A stretch of DNA of 37,274 nt from Clostridiales bacterium (GCA_029265435.1 JAJUJH010000009.1:1-37274); one strand, 5' to 3'; numbered from the stretch's first letter, positions 15,430 to 24,549 are shown. The notes: a model not told the origin generated them from the sequence alone. Made by a program: numbers and translations.

Positions 15430-16273
15430 TCTGACAGGACAGCCGCCGCTCAAAAAACGGCGGCGTTATCGGTTTTATATAAAGCTCATCGCAGTTGTCG
15501 TATTATGCGCCGCGTTTGCGACGGTGCTGGCGGGCTGCTCGGCCATAACGGGAAACGCGGAAAAAACCACAGGCGCCCAGACAGATACGCAGGCGGGGAC
15601 GGATGTGCAAACCGACAGCGACGCGCTCGGCGGCCTGCTCGGAAGCCGCAGCAGCACGATAGATATCGTTCTGCTGCTCACCATATTGTCGCTGCTGCCG
15701 TCGATACTCATCATGCTGACGTGCTTCCCGAGAATCATCATTGTGCTGTCGCTCGTCAGAAACGGTCTCGGGCTGCAGCAGATGCCGCCCAATCAGGTGC
15801 TGATCGGTCTTGCGCTTTTCCTTACGTTTTTTGTGATGTCTCCGGTGATCAACGATATCAATGAGAACGCTTACAAGCCGTATGTCGCGAATGAGATATC
15901 GCAGGACGAAGCGTTTGAACGCGCGATGGAGCCTGTGCGGGAGTTTATGCTCAAGCAGACGTTTAAGGACGATTTGAAGTACTTCATGTCGGTATCCGAT
16001 GCGGATAAAGATGTGCAGGACGTCAGGGATGTGTCGAATACCGCGTTGATTCCCGCTTTTATCACGAGCGAAATCAAGCGCGGATTCGAGATCGGCTTTT
16101 TGCTGTATATTCCTTTTATCGTGCTGGATATGATCGTGGCGAGCGTGCTGATGGCGATGGGCATGATGATGCTGCCGCCTATCGTGATATCGCTGCCGTT
16201 TAAGGTGCTGCTGTTTGTGCTTGTGGACGGCTGGTCGCTGACCGTGCAGACGCTGATAGGAAGCTTCGGATAA
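15422..16273 (+). CDS. fliP: Flagellar export gate protein FliP with lipobox-like leader
   Basis: FliP forms the core of the export gate with FliQ and FliR. The 283-residue protein has the conserved segments PRIIIVLSLVRNGLGLQQMPP, ALFLTFFVMSP, FITSEIKRGFEIGF and MMMLPPIVISLPFKVLLFV, with about four membrane helices after residue 75. The N-terminus is unusual. A basic stretch KKRRRYRFYIK (11-21) and a hydrophobic run end in VLAGC, a textbook lipobox with Cys39. A polar Thr/Gly/Asp-rich linker of about 40 residues follows. The start at 15422 has GAGG six bases upstream; an in-frame GTG at 15404 is possible. Gate function is certain, lipidation is inferred. Confidence 0.93.
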   Translation: MNNLTGQPPLKKRRRYRFYIKLIAVVVLCAAFATVLAGCSAITGNAEKTTGAQTDTQAGTDVQTDSDALGGLLGSRSSTIDIVLLLTILSLLPSILIMLTCFPRIIIVLSLVRNGLGLQQMPPNQVLIGLALFLTFFVMSPVINDINENAYKPYVANEISQDEAFERAMEPVREFMLKQTFKDDLKYFMSVSDADKDVQDVRDVSNTALIPAFITSEIKRGFEIGFLLYIPFIVLDMIVASVLMAMGMMMLPPIVISLPFKVLLFVLVDGWSLTVQTLIGSFG

Positions 16274-16315
16274 CGATGCGAGGCACTGTGAGTATGAAAA
16301 CAAGGAGGGCATGAG

Positions 16316-16585
16316 GTGGATCAGGCGGAGGTCATAACCGTTATACAGGATGGCGTCATGACGATCATCACCGTGGCCGCGCCGATTTTGATTGTGGCGA
16401 TGGTGGTGGGCGCTATCATTTCGATTTTTCAGGCGACGACGCAGATCAACGAGCAGACGCTTGCCTTTGTGCCCAAAATCGTGGCGATATTGGTTGTTCT
16501 GCTCATTTTCGGCGGCATGATGCTGACGAATCTGACTGATTTTGCACATCGTATGTTTGGCTATGTGAATACGATGCTGAAGTAG
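16316..16585 (+). CDS. fliQ: Flagellar export gate protein FliQ
   Basis: The 89-residue protein has two membrane helices (about 15-38 and 53-76) and the family motif ISIFQATTQINEQTLAFVPKI between them. The start is GTG at 16316, eight or so bases after AAGGAGGG. An ATG at 16311 is out of frame, only one or two bases from that site, and stops after eight codons, so it is not the start. FliR follows nine bases downstream. Confidence 0.95.
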   Translation: MDQAEVITVIQDGVMTIITVAAPILIVAMVVGAIISIFQATTQINEQTLAFVPKIVAILVVLLIFGGMMLTNLTDFAHRMFGYVNTMLK

Positions 16586-16594
16586 AAGGAAACG

Positions 16595-17380
16595 ATGGAA
16601 CAGATAATCGGCGCGGTGACGGCCAACATCGATTATTTTATGCTGATGTTTATAAGGGTGAGCTCACTGCTGATGGCTTCGCCCATATTCGGCAGAAAGG
16701 CGCTGCCCAATCTGGTCAAAATCGCATTCAGCCTTGTGGTGACATATGCCGTATTTGCGGCAAAGCCGGAAACGCACACCATTGTCTACAGCGGCGTGAT
16801 CGAATACGGGCTGATGTGCGTCAAAGAGCTTCTGTTCGGGCTGGTGCTCGGGTATGTGACGACGTTGTTTTTCTCGGTGGTGCAGACGGCGGGGCAGATG
16901 ATCGATATGCAGATGGGCTTCGGCATGGTGAACGTGTTCGATGTGAACAGCAATATCAGCGTTCCCGTCAGCGGCAATCTGCTCAACGTGGTTTTGCTTG
17001 TGGCTTTTTTCGGAGTGAACGGCCATCTGCATCTGATCAGACTGCTGGTGGGGACCTTCGGCAGTATTCCGCCGGGGCAGGTGGCGCTGAACCCTATCAT
17101 CGGAATGACGGCGCTTGAGGTTTTCACGCTGACGTTTATGCTTGCCGTGAGCGTGGCCCTGCCGCTTCTGGCGTCGGGGCTTCTTGGCGAAGTGGCGCTG
17201 GGGTTCATCGTGCGCGCCATACCGCAGATGAATATATTCGTGGTGGGCATACCGCTGAAAATACTGCTGGGGTTCATGATGCTGCTCATCATCATGCCGG
17301 TTTTCGTATCGTTTTCGGATGTGCTGTTTGAGCGTATGTTCGATTCGATCAATCATATGATGGCGGGGCTTGCGCCATGA
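16595..17380 (+). CDS. fliR: Flagellar export gate protein FliR
   Basis: FliR is the single-copy subunit that closes the FliP-FliQ gate. The 261-residue protein is strongly hydrophobic with about six membrane segments. Typical segments are RVSSLLMASPIFGRKALPNLVK near the N-terminus, the QTAGQMIDMQMGFGM motif near residue 102, and AIPQMNIFVVGIPLKILLG. It overlaps flhB by four bases (ATGA), the normal coupling. Length and motifs are standard. Confidence 0.95.
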   Translation: MEQIIGAVTANIDYFMLMFIRVSSLLMASPIFGRKALPNLVKIAFSLVVTYAVFAAKPETHTIVYSGVIEYGLMCVKELLFGLVLGYVTTLFFSVVQTAGQMIDMQMGFGMVNVFDVNSNISVPVSGNLLNVVLLVAFFGVNGHLHLIRLLVGTFGSIPPGQVALNPIIGMTALEVFTLTFMLAVSVALPLLASGLLGEVALGFIVRAIPQMNIFVVGIPLKILLGFMMLLIIMPVFVSFSDVLFERMFDSINHMMAGLAP

Positions 17381-18450
17381 GCCAGCAGCCCTCCGGAGAA
17401 AAGACAGAAAAAGCCACACCAAAGCGAAAACGGGAAGCGAGGGAAAAGGGGCAGGTATTCAAAAGCGTCGAGGTCAATACGGCCTTGTCGATGCTCGTGC
17501 TTTTCGGTGTGCTGTCCGTTTTCGGGCAATCGATCGTTGAAAACATCAAAAAGCTGATGACGTATTTTTTTAAGATGGATGCGCCCGCAGAGATGAACGC
17601 GGCGGCGGTTTCGGCGATGTTCGGCAACGCCATCCTGATGTTTATCGGCATTATCGCGCCGGTTTTGATTGCGGCTTTTGCGGTGGGCGTGGTGAGCAGC
17701 GTGGTGCAGACGGGCTTTGTATTCTCCACGAAAGCGCTGGCGCCCAAATTTGACCGGATCAATCCGCTTTCGGGATTCAAACGCATATTCTCCAAAAGGA
17801 CGCTGCTTGATCTTTTAAAATCGATCATCAAAATCACGATACTCTGTGTGGTGGCGTATAACGAGTATCGGGCGCATATGGAAGATTTTAAGGGGCTTAT
17901 GGGACAGGATGTGCCGACGGCCACGGCGGCCTGCGTGGATATGATACTGTCGGTGGCGTTTAATCTGGCGATTGCGTTTGCGCTGTTTGCACCGTTTGAT
18001 TATATGTATCAGCGGTGGAAGTACAACAAAGACCTCATGATGACAAAGCAGGAGGTCAAAGATGAATACAAGCTGACCGAGGGCAATCCGCAGATTAAGG
18101 GAAGGATTGCGCAAAAGCAGCGCCAGATGAGCCGGATGCGCATGGTGCAGGCGGTAAAGGATGCGGATGTGGTGATCACGAACCCGACGCATTACGCGGT
18201 GGCGCTCGAGTATAAGGAAGGAAAAAACACAGCGCCGAAAGTGGTTGCCAAAGGCAAGGATTATCTCGCGCAAAAAATCAAGGAAAAGGCAAAGGAACAC
18301 AACGTGGAGATCGTGGAAAACAAGCCGCTGGCGCAGGCGCTTTACTTTTTTTGCGAGGTGGGGGACGAGATCCCCGAGGATATGTATAAGGCTGTTGCGG
18401 AAGTGCTCGCATATGTATACAAGATGCGGAAGAAAGGAGGGCGCGCTTGA
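17377..18450 (+). CDS. flhB: Flagellar export switch protein FlhB
   Basis: FlhB controls the switch from rod/hook to filament-type export. The 357-residue protein has an N-terminal tail (EKTEKATPKRKREAREKGQV), four membrane segments (about 35-205) and a cytoplasmic domain with the autocleavage motif N269-P270-T271-H272 in VITNPTHYAVAL. Cleavage after N269 is expected from the family. The C-terminal part is duplicated in spirit by the stand-alone FlhB-like protein at 7259-7567. The start overlaps fliR, and the stop overlaps the TTG start of flhA. Confidence 0.96.
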   Translation: MSQQPSGEKTEKATPKRKREAREKGQVFKSVEVNTALSMLVLFGVLSVFGQSIVENIKKLMTYFFKMDAPAEMNAAAVSAMFGNAILMFIGIIAPVLIAAFAVGVVSSVVQTGFVFSTKALAPKFDRINPLSGFKRIFSKRTLLDLLKSIIKITILCVVAYNEYRAHMEDFKGLMGQDVPTATAACVDMILSVAFNLAIAFALFAPFDYMYQRWKYNKDLMMTKQEVKDEYKLTEGNPQIKGRIAQKQRQMSRMRMVQAVKDADVVITNPTHYAVALEYKEGKNTAPKVVAKGKDYLAQKIKEKAKEHNVEIVENKPLAQALYFFCEVGDEIPEDMYKAVAEVLAYVYKMRKKGGRA

Positions 18451-20489
18451 AGGTTACGGACATTCTTGTGGCCGTGCTGATACTGGCCATTATACTGCTT
18501 ATTATCATACCGTTATCGCCGGGTATCATGGACATACTGCTGATTGCCAATATCACGATGTCGCTCATGATACTGCTGATTACGCTGTATACAAAGCGGA
18601 CTCTCGATTTTTCCACCTATCCCACGCTGCTGCTGATTGTGACGCTGTTCCGGCTGTCGCTCAATATTTCGTCCACACGGCTGATCCTCGGCAACGGCGG
18701 CAACGCGGGCAGCGTGATCAAGGCGTTCGGCTCGTTTGTTGTGGGCGGCAATCTTGTGGTCGGCTTCGTCGTGTTTCTGATCATCGTCATTGTACAGTTC
18801 GTGGTTATCACAAAGGGCGCCGAGCGCGTGTCGGAAGTGGCCGCGCGCTTTACGCTGGATGCGATGCCCGGAAAGCAGATGGCGATTGATGCGGATTTAA
18901 GCTCCGGCCTGATCAATGAAGACCAGGCGCGCGAGCGGCGCAGCGATATCCAGCGTGAAGCGGATTTTTACGGCGCGATGGACGGCGCGTCGAAGTTCGT
19001 CAAGGGCGACGCCATAGTAGGCATCATCATCACGATCGTCAACGTGGTGGGCGGCATTCTTGTCGGCGTGCTGGGCGTGGGCGGAAAGACGATGGATTTC
19101 GGACAGGTGGTGCAGGTTTACACGCTGGCGACTGTGGGGGACGGCCTTTGCAGCCAAATACCCGCACTGCTTGTCTCGACGGCGACGGGCATCATCGTCA
19201 CCCGCGCGTCCACAAAGACGAGCTTCGGGCAGGATCTTTCAAAGCAGCTTTTCAACCAGCCGTATGTGTTTTATATCCTGGGCGGCTTGCTTTTGCTGAT
19301 CAGCTTTATACCGGGACTGCCGGTTATCCCGCTGCTGATTGCGGCGGTTGCGCTGCCGATTATCGGGTATATGAGAACGCGCAGCGAAAAGAAGAAGCAG
19401 GAGGCGGAGATCCAGTCCGAAGCGGAGATTACCGCGTCCGAAAAGCGCAAGCCGGAGAACGTGACGTCTCTGCTGCATGTGGACCTCATCGAAATGGAAT
19501 TCGGCTATGGCCTGATATCGCTTGTGGACGCGTCCCAAGGGGGAGACCTTTTGGACCGCGTGGTGATGATCCGGCGGCAGTGCGCTCTCGATCTCGGCAT
19601 TATCGTGCCGATCGTGCGACTGCGTGACAATATACAGCTAGGAACAAAAGAATATGTGATCAAAATAAAGGGGCTGGAGGTGGCGCGCGGCGAAGTGATG
19701 CTGGGGCGGTACCTTGCGCTGAAGCCGGAAGACGTGGATGAGCCAATCGACGGCATTGAAACCGTGGAGCCGGCCTTTGGGCTTCCGGCACTTTGGATCG
19801 CGGAGAAAGACCGTGAAAAAGCGGAGCTTAAAGGATATACGACGATCGACGTTCCCTCGGTGATATCCACGCATCTGATGGAGATTATCAAACGGCATGC
19901 GGACGAGCTGCTCGGACGCCAGCAGGTTCAGACGATACTTGACAATTTAAAGAAAACACAGCCCGCGCTTGTGGACGAAGTGGTTCCGAAGCTGTTTTCA
20001 GTCGGTGAGGTGCAGAAGGTGCTTGCCAATCTTCTGCGCGAAAATGTGTCGATTCGTGACATCGCTTCCATATTGGAAATATTGGGCGATTATGGTACGA
20101 TAACAAGGGATACGGATGTGCTGACCGAATATGTGCGTCAGAAACTCAAGAGGGCAATCACAAGAAGCTTTATACCCGACGGCAAAGCCCGCGTGATGAC
20201 GCTGAATCCGAGCGCCGAAAAGGTGATATCGGACAGCCTGCGGCAGACGGACAGAGGGGTGAGCGCGGCGATGGAGCCTTCGCAGATTCAACAGCTTCTG
20301 ACAAGCATAAAAAAAGGGGTCGATCATTTCATAAGCATTGGAATCGCACCGATTTTGATCACGTCGCCGCAGATCCGCCGGCACATCAAAAACCTGTCGG
20401 CTCAGGTTTATCCCGAGCTTGTGGTGCTTTCGTATAACGAGATAGAGCCAAACGTAGAAATTTTTTCGGACTGGACGGTGAGTATATAG
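18447..20489 (+). CDS. flhA: Flagellar export gate protein FlhA
   Basis: FlhA is the large gate subunit. Its cytoplasmic ring docks chaperone-substrate complexes and its membrane part uses the proton gradient. The 680-residue protein has about eight membrane helices in residues 1-310. The FHIPEP motif region is at about 130-195, including RFTLDAMPGKQMAIDADL and QREADFYGAMDGASKFVKGD. The cytoplasmic domain (about 350-680) ends in VVLSYNEIEPNVEIFSDWTVS. The start is TTG at 18447, about six bases after AAAGGAGGG and overlapping the flhB stop. Length is normal. Confidence 0.96.
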   Translation: MKVTDILVAVLILAIILLIIIPLSPGIMDILLIANITMSLMILLITLYTKRTLDFSTYPTLLLIVTLFRLSLNISSTRLILGNGGNAGSVIKAFGSFVVGGNLVVGFVVFLIIVIVQFVVITKGAERVSEVAARFTLDAMPGKQMAIDADLSSGLINEDQARERRSDIQREADFYGAMDGASKFVKGDAIVGIIITIVNVVGGILVGVLGVGGKTMDFGQVVQVYTLATVGDGLCSQIPALLVSTATGIIVTRASTKTSFGQDLSKQLFNQPYVFYILGGLLLLISFIPGLPVIPLLIAAVALPIIGYMRTRSEKKKQEAEIQSEAEITASEKRKPENVTSLLHVDLIEMEFGYGLISLVDASQGGDLLDRVVMIRRQCALDLGIIVPIVRLRDNIQLGTKEYVIKIKGLEVARGEVMLGRYLALKPEDVDEPIDGIETVEPAFGLPALWIAEKDREKAELKGYTTIDVPSVISTHLMEIIKRHADELLGRQQVQTILDNLKKTQPALVDEVVPKLFSVGEVQKVLANLLRENVSIRDIASILEILGDYGTITRDTDVLTEYVRQKLKRAITRSFIPDGKARVMTLNPSAEKVISDSLRQTDRGVSAAMEPSQIQQLLTSIKKGVDHFISIGIAPILITSPQIRRHIKNLSAQVYPELVVLSYNEIEPNVEIFSDWTVSI

Positions 20490-21644
20490 GTGTTTGTGAA
20501 AAGATTTACCGCGCGGGATATGCAGGACGCGATGAAGAAAATCAAAAAAGAATTCGGGCCCGACGCGGTGATTCTGGACAGCAAGACGGTGCGAGGGAAA
20601 GGACTTTTCGGCATGTTCAGGAAAAGCCTTGAGGTGGTGGCGGCATACGAGCCGAAACGGAGCTTTGAGCCGAATCCGCCCAAAAGCGTGCAGCCTCCCG
20701 CCAAAGCCGAAGTTCAGCCGGACGCCGAAAATATCGCGGCGGCCGCGGCGGATATCAAGATTGCGCCGCTTGCCGCACAAATTGAATCTTTAAAAGGTCT
20801 TGTGACCGACATTTCCAACAGGATGAGGGTGGGCGCCAGAGACGACTGGCAGTCCCTTGCGCCCGAAGCGCAGGGGCTTTACGGCGAAATGGTGGAAAGG
20901 GACGTCTGCGAGAATATCGCGAAGGAAATCGCGGCACAGGCGCATACCGTATCACAGAAACAAGGCATGGACGTCGGCGCGGTGGCCCGCCAGATCGTGA
21001 TGGACAGGCTCGGCGAGCCGGCGCCGATCAAAGTCAAAAAGTACGCGCAGACGGTGCTGCTTTTTGCGGGGCCCACGGGCGCGGGCAAAACGACCACGCT
21101 GGTCAAGCTTGCGGGACGGCTTGCGCTGGATCAGAATTTGAGCATCGGACTTGTCAATATGGATACTTACAGGGTGGGCGCGATGGAGCATATGCGCATT
21201 TACGCCGAAATCATGGATATTCCGATGAGGACCGCATACGACGCGAGGGATCTGCACGATGCGGTTGAGGAGATGGCGGACAGGGATGTGATTCTGATCG
21301 ATACGGCGGGGCGCAGCGTCGCGGATCCGTCTTACCGCAAGGAGCTGGAGGAATATATAGAAGCGGCGCATGTCGACGAGGTGTTTCTTGTTCTCAGCAT
21401 TGTGACAGGCAGCAAGGTTTGCCGCGAGATCATCCGTCATTATGCGTTTATTCCCAACTATAAGCTGATCGTGACAAAGCTCGACGAAGCGGGCGCGTGG
21501 GGGAACATATTGAATATTGCGGAATACGCAAAAAAACCGCTGTCCTATATCACGGTGGGGCAGAATGTTCCCGACGATATCAGCCAAGTGGACACAGGAA
21601 TGCTCGCGGAGAAAATCGTGGGAATGCGAGAGGTCGCGCAATGA
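20490..21644 (+). CDS. flhF: Flagellar GTPase FlhF
   Basis: FlhF is an SRP-type GTPase that sets flagellar position and is countered by FlhG. The 384-residue protein has the FlhF start VKRFTARDMQDAMKKIKKEFG, a variable Pro/Ala-rich B region (about 50-95) and the NG GTPase domain with P-loop GPTGAGKT at 194-201, DTAGRS and a TKLDEAG guanine-specificity motif. A start at GTG 20490, directly after the flhA stop, is given. GTG at 20496 would also fit and gives the more usual VKRFT start. It overlaps flhG by four bases. SRP itself is excluded by the missing M domain and the FlhF N-terminus. Confidence 0.94.
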   Translation: MFVKRFTARDMQDAMKKIKKEFGPDAVILDSKTVRGKGLFGMFRKSLEVVAAYEPKRSFEPNPPKSVQPPAKAEVQPDAENIAAAAADIKIAPLAAQIESLKGLVTDISNRMRVGARDDWQSLAPEAQGLYGEMVERDVCENIAKEIAAQAHTVSQKQGMDVGAVARQIVMDRLGEPAPIKVKKYAQTVLLFAGPTGAGKTTTLVKLAGRLALDQNLSIGLVNMDTYRVGAMEHMRIYAEIMDIPMRTAYDARDLHDAVEEMADRDVILIDTAGRSVADPSYRKELEEYIEAAHVDEVFLVLSIVTGSKVCREIIRHYAFIPNYKLIVTKLDEAGAWGNILNIAEYAKKPLSYITVGQNVPDDISQVDTGMLAEKIVGMREVAQ

Positions 21645-22507
21645 AGGATCAAGCGGAAAGACTTCGTATGCTGATGGGCATGCAGAAAAAACAGATGAAG
21701 ATATTCACTGTCACAAGCGGCAAAGGCGGTGTCGGCAAATCCAGCCTTGCGCTTAATTTCGGCATTGCTTTCAACAGGCGCGGAAGGCGGAGCCTGATTA
21801 TCGATACGGATTTTGGATTCTCGAATATCGACGTGATGCTTGGCGTGAGAACCCCGTTTGATCTTATGGACGTGGTGAAAGGCCGCAAGGAAATCAATGA
21901 AGTCATTGAAACGGGGCTTGAGGGCGTGCAGTTCATATCGGGAGGCTCAGGCGTATATGAACTGACGAAGCTGGGTTCTGCCCAATTGATGGGCATTGTG
22001 GAAAAAGTTTTGTCGCTTGAAAGCGTTTGCGATACGATCATTTTCGATACGGGCGCGGGCATTAACGATAATACGCTGCGGCTGATTCGTGCGAGCGACG
22101 ATACGGTGCTTGTGACCACGCCGGAGCCCACGTCCGTCGTGGACGCTTACGCGCTTTTGAAAATCGTCAACGAGCAGGGCGTCCGTCCCAACGTCAGCCT
22201 CGTGCTGAACAAAGTGGAGGATAAACGCGAAGCCGTATCCGTGATGGACGGCCTTATCCGCATTGTAGAGAAAAACACGGATATCAAGATGAAAAAGCTC
22301 GGCGTAATATCGCGGGACGCCAATATGCTGAGCGCCGTGAAAAAGCAGGTGCCGATACTTGTCAGCCATCCGCTGTGCGCGGCTTCGGCGGACATCAATC
22401 AAATTGTGGGCTCAATGCTCAATATTTCCGCGCAGGAGCGCAAAAAGCCCGGGCTAGCGGGGTTTCTGGAGCGTTTCATATCCAGAAGCGATATGGTGAA
22501 GGAGTAG
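21641..22507 (+). CDS. flhG: MinD-like ATPase FlhG (FleN/YlxH)
   Basis: FlhG is a ParA/MinD-family ATPase that stimulates FlhF and limits flagellar number. The 288-residue protein begins with the activator helix QAERLRMLMG (residues 4-13). The deviant Walker A motif TSGKGGVGKSS (25-35), IDTDFGFSNIDVMLG and the FDTGAG switch follow. A C-terminal amphipathic segment AGFLERFIS may bind membrane. The start at 21641 overlaps the flhF stop; the open frame extends upstream inside flhF but that part has no FlhG-like sequence. The PilZ gene follows in five bases. Confidence 0.95.
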   Translation: MKDQAERLRMLMGMQKKQMKIFTVTSGKGGVGKSSLALNFGIAFNRRGRRSLIIDTDFGFSNIDVMLGVRTPFDLMDVVKGRKEINEVIETGLEGVQFISGGSGVYELTKLGSAQLMGIVEKVLSLESVCDTIIFDTGAGINDNTLRLIRASDDTVLVTTPEPTSVVDAYALLKIVNEQGVRPNVSLVLNKVEDKREAVSVMDGLIRIVEKNTDIKMKKLGVISRDANMLSAVKKQVPILVSHPLCAASADINQIVGSMLNISAQERKKPGLAGFLERFISRSDMVKE

Positions 22508-22512
22508 TTGCT

Positions 22513-23166
22513 GTGTATTTTGATGAGATTGTAACAATCGGAGAAATCATGGAGATGCAGATAGGAGAGATCACCGTAAAGACGAAGCTTCAGGATATTC
22601 TCGATGATCGGCGATTTCTCGTGTTTCATCCCACGGTAAAGGGGGTACCTATTTCATTGACAAGGGGCGATTTGGCGAAGGTATGCTTTTACCGTCCGAA
22701 CGGCGTTTTCTCGTTTGAGGCGAGCGTCGCCGACTGGTACGTGAAAAACGATATACAATTGTGTGAATGGAAAGCCGTCACCGAAGTGACGAAATTCCAG
22801 CGCCGCCGCAGCTACCGTCTGCCGATTGTGCTCAACGTCACACTCAAGCCGCTAAGCGGCAACGACGAGGAACGGAGCAAAACGTATCGCGCAAAAACGA
22901 TCGACATTTCCGAAGACGGGATGCTGCTCAGCTGCTTTCACAGCTTTCCGCCCGGGACGCCGATCAGCGCGGAGGTGAAGCTGCCGGACATGCAGACCCG
23001 TATGTTCACGACGGAGGTTTTAAGATGCGAAACACCGTTTAACGATAACGATCCGCATAACATGGTGCTGCTGTTTTTGAATTGTTCGCATCACGACCGT
23101 GCATTTTTGGCGCGATTTATCATGCGCCAGCAGATTATCGCGAGGAAAAAAGGATCCAGGAAGTGA
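22513..23166 (+). CDS. PilZ-domain c-di-GMP-binding flagellar brake protein (YcgR/MotI-like)
   Basis: The 217-residue protein has an N-terminal beta-rich YcgR-type domain (1-90) and a PilZ domain (about 95-215). Its c-di-GMP-binding residues are visible: RxxxR as R98 and R102 in QRRRSYRLP, and DxSxxG at 131-136 in DISEDG. Relatives (YcgR, Bacillus MotI) slow or stop the motor when c-di-GMP is high. It lies between flhG and sigD in a tight run, where Bacillus has chemotaxis genes. The start is GTG at 22513, eight bases after GGAG. It is the likely effector matching the HD-GYP enzyme at 588-1664. Confidence 0.9.
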   Translation: MYFDEIVTIGEIMEMQIGEITVKTKLQDILDDRRFLVFHPTVKGVPISLTRGDLAKVCFYRPNGVFSFEASVADWYVKNDIQLCEWKAVTEVTKFQRRRSYRLPIVLNVTLKPLSGNDEERSKTYRAKTIDISEDGMLLSCFHSFPPGTPISAEVKLPDMQTRMFTTEVLRCETPFNDNDPHNMVLLFLNCSHHDRAFLARFIMRQQIIARKKGSRK

Positions 23167-23170
23167 TCAT

Positions 23171-23956
23171 ATGAACGTAGGCTCCGATGTGCTTCAGACT
23201 TGGGAACGGTATGCGAAAGAAAAAACCGTCGAACTGAAGAACCAGCTTGTATTGCACTATCTTCCGCAGGTGAAGAGCATAGTGCTTCGTTTGATGCCGA
23301 CGTATAAGGCGTACAGCAATTACGACGACATGCTGAGCTGCGGGATATTGGGGCTGATGGACGCCATCGAAAAATACGACTTGAAGCGTGACGTCAAATT
23401 CGAATATTATGCAGCAATGCGCATAAAGGGCGAGATCATTGACAGCATACGCAAACAGGATTGGGCGCCGACGAGCCTGCGGAGAAAAATTAAAGCCATC
23501 AGCAACGCGTATTACGAGCTCGAAAACCGGTTCGGACGCGAGCCGTCGGATATGGAAGTGGCCCGGCATCTCGATATGGAAGAGGACGATCTTCAAAATA
23601 CGCTTGGCAAATCGCAGATGTTCAATATCATTCATTTTGAGGAAATGATTCAAAACGATATGTGGGAGCAGAGCCTGCATCTGCAGGACGGTTCGCTCGA
23701 AGAAGAGATCGAGAACAAGGAAATGGTCGAGCTGCTCGGCAATATCATTGACAACCTGCCCGAGAAGGAAAAGCTCGTGATCACGCTTTACTATTACGAG
23801 GAGATGACTTTAAAAGAAATAGCGGGTGTACTGGGTGTATCGGAATCGCGGGTTTCACAGATTCATTCAAAAGCGGTGATGAAAATAAGAACGAAGATGC
23901 AGTTTGCGGGAATGTATGAAGCGCCCGCATACCAAAAAAAGATAATGGAGAACTAG
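23171..23956 (+). CDS. sigD: Flagellar sigma factor sigma-D (FliA, sigma-28)
   Basis: The 261-residue sigma-70-family protein has region 2 (SCGILGLMDAIEKYDLKRDV-type sequence, around 60-85, then YYAAMRIKGEIIDSIRKQDW), region 3 (about 110-145) and region 4 with the helix-turn-helix MTLKEIAGVLGVSESRVSQI near the end. It lacks region 1.1, as expected of FliA/SigD. It transcribes late flagellar, chemotaxis and autolysin genes and is held by FlgM, encoded at 26564. The ATG at 23171 follows the PilZ stop by four bases. An upstream consensus sigma-D promoter at 13045 covers this operon, so sigma-D may amplify its own expression. Confidence 0.96.
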   Translation: MNVGSDVLQTWERYAKEKTVELKNQLVLHYLPQVKSIVLRLMPTYKAYSNYDDMLSCGILGLMDAIEKYDLKRDVKFEYYAAMRIKGEIIDSIRKQDWAPTSLRRKIKAISNAYYELENRFGREPSDMEVARHLDMEEDDLQNTLGKSQMFNIIHFEEMIQNDMWEQSLHLQDGSLEEEIENKEMVELLGNIIDNLPEKEKLVITLYYYEEMTLKEIAGVLGVSESRVSQIHSKAVMKIRTKMQFAGMYEAPAYQKKIMEN

Positions 23957-23957
23957 C

Positions 23958-24515
23958 ATGGATCTATCAATTTATCTGTTCGCGACATATGTGTTCATGC
24001 TGTTGTGCGCGACAATATGGTTATGGGGAAGGGTCTTAAGAAAAATCAGAAAAACGTCCGCAGGCGGCAAAGCCGAGTACGACAAGGAGCAAAAGCTTTT
24101 TACGCTGTATCAGAATGTGGAAGATCTGCTGGCGGGTTTTGAGGAGTATGTGGAGGAATCGCAGACGGACGCCGCAAAGACGATGGATGAAATGAAGCGA
24201 ATGCTTGAGGAAGTCAAACGCATAGCGGCGGAGCTGAGAACGCAGGAGCATCCGCTTTCGGCGCCGGAACCCGGAATGCCGGAACGGGCGACGCGCGAAG
24301 AAATCACAGAAGGCCTGCACATCGTACCGGCGCTGCCGGTTAAAAATACCGAAGAGGCAAAGCGGCCTGGGAACAGACTGTCAAAAACGGGAAGCAAGGT
24401 GCTGGAGCTTCGGGAAACAGGGCTGGATCAAAACGAGATTGCGCGAAGGCTCGGCATTTCGGTCAGGGAAGTGTCGCTGATGGAAAAGATTGCGGGAGCT
24501 TCGCAGGCTAAATAA
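23958..24515 (+). CDS. SwrB-like membrane protein (YlxL/DUF6115 type)
   Basis: The 185-residue protein has one N-terminal membrane segment (about 4-23), a coiled-coil region (about 40-95) and a variable linker. A C-terminal helix-turn-helix-like segment follows (SKTGSKVLELRETGLDQNEI, then ARRLGISVREVSLMEKI). This architecture and its position one base after sigD match swrB (ylxL) of Bacillus, whose product promotes assembly of the export apparatus and basal body. The C-terminal segment is the DUF6115-type part. It is unlikely to be a DNA-binding regulator because the helix-turn-helix is membrane-tethered and short. Sequence similarity outside the C-terminus is weak. Confidence 0.75.
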   Translation: MDLSIYLFATYVFMLLCATIWLWGRVLRKIRKTSAGGKAEYDKEQKLFTLYQNVEDLLAGFEEYVEESQTDAAKTMDEMKRMLEEVKRIAAELRTQEHPLSAPEPGMPERATREEITEGLHIVPALPVKNTEEAKRPGNRLSKTGSKVLELRETGLDQNEIARRLGISVREVSLMEKIAGASQAK

Positions 24516-24519
24516 AGCC

Positions 24520-24547
24520 TAAAGTATGCGGTCATTTGTGCCGATAT
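24520..24547 (+). promoter_or_regulatory. Consensus sigma-D promoter upstream of flgF
   Basis: TAAA (24520-24523), 16 bases, then GCCGATAT (24540-24547) match every position of the consensus within the allowed spacing. It lies just after the SwrB-like gene and about 60 bases before the flgF start. It would drive flgF-flgG-yvyF-flgM-flgN-flgK-flgL-fliW-csrA, putting the anti-sigma factor and late structural genes under sigma-D. Confidence 0.82.
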
Positions 24548-24549
24548 GT

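Noticed and set aside
15503-16549. Antisense open frame across fliP and fliQ
   Set aside because: Both plus-strand genes are complete and recognisable; the antisense product is His/Gln/Arg-rich low complexity.
22375-22512. Upstream extension of the PilZ gene into flhG
   Set aside because: The extra part overlaps flhG coding sequence and is not PilZ-like; GTG at 22513 with GGAG eight bases before it explains the start.
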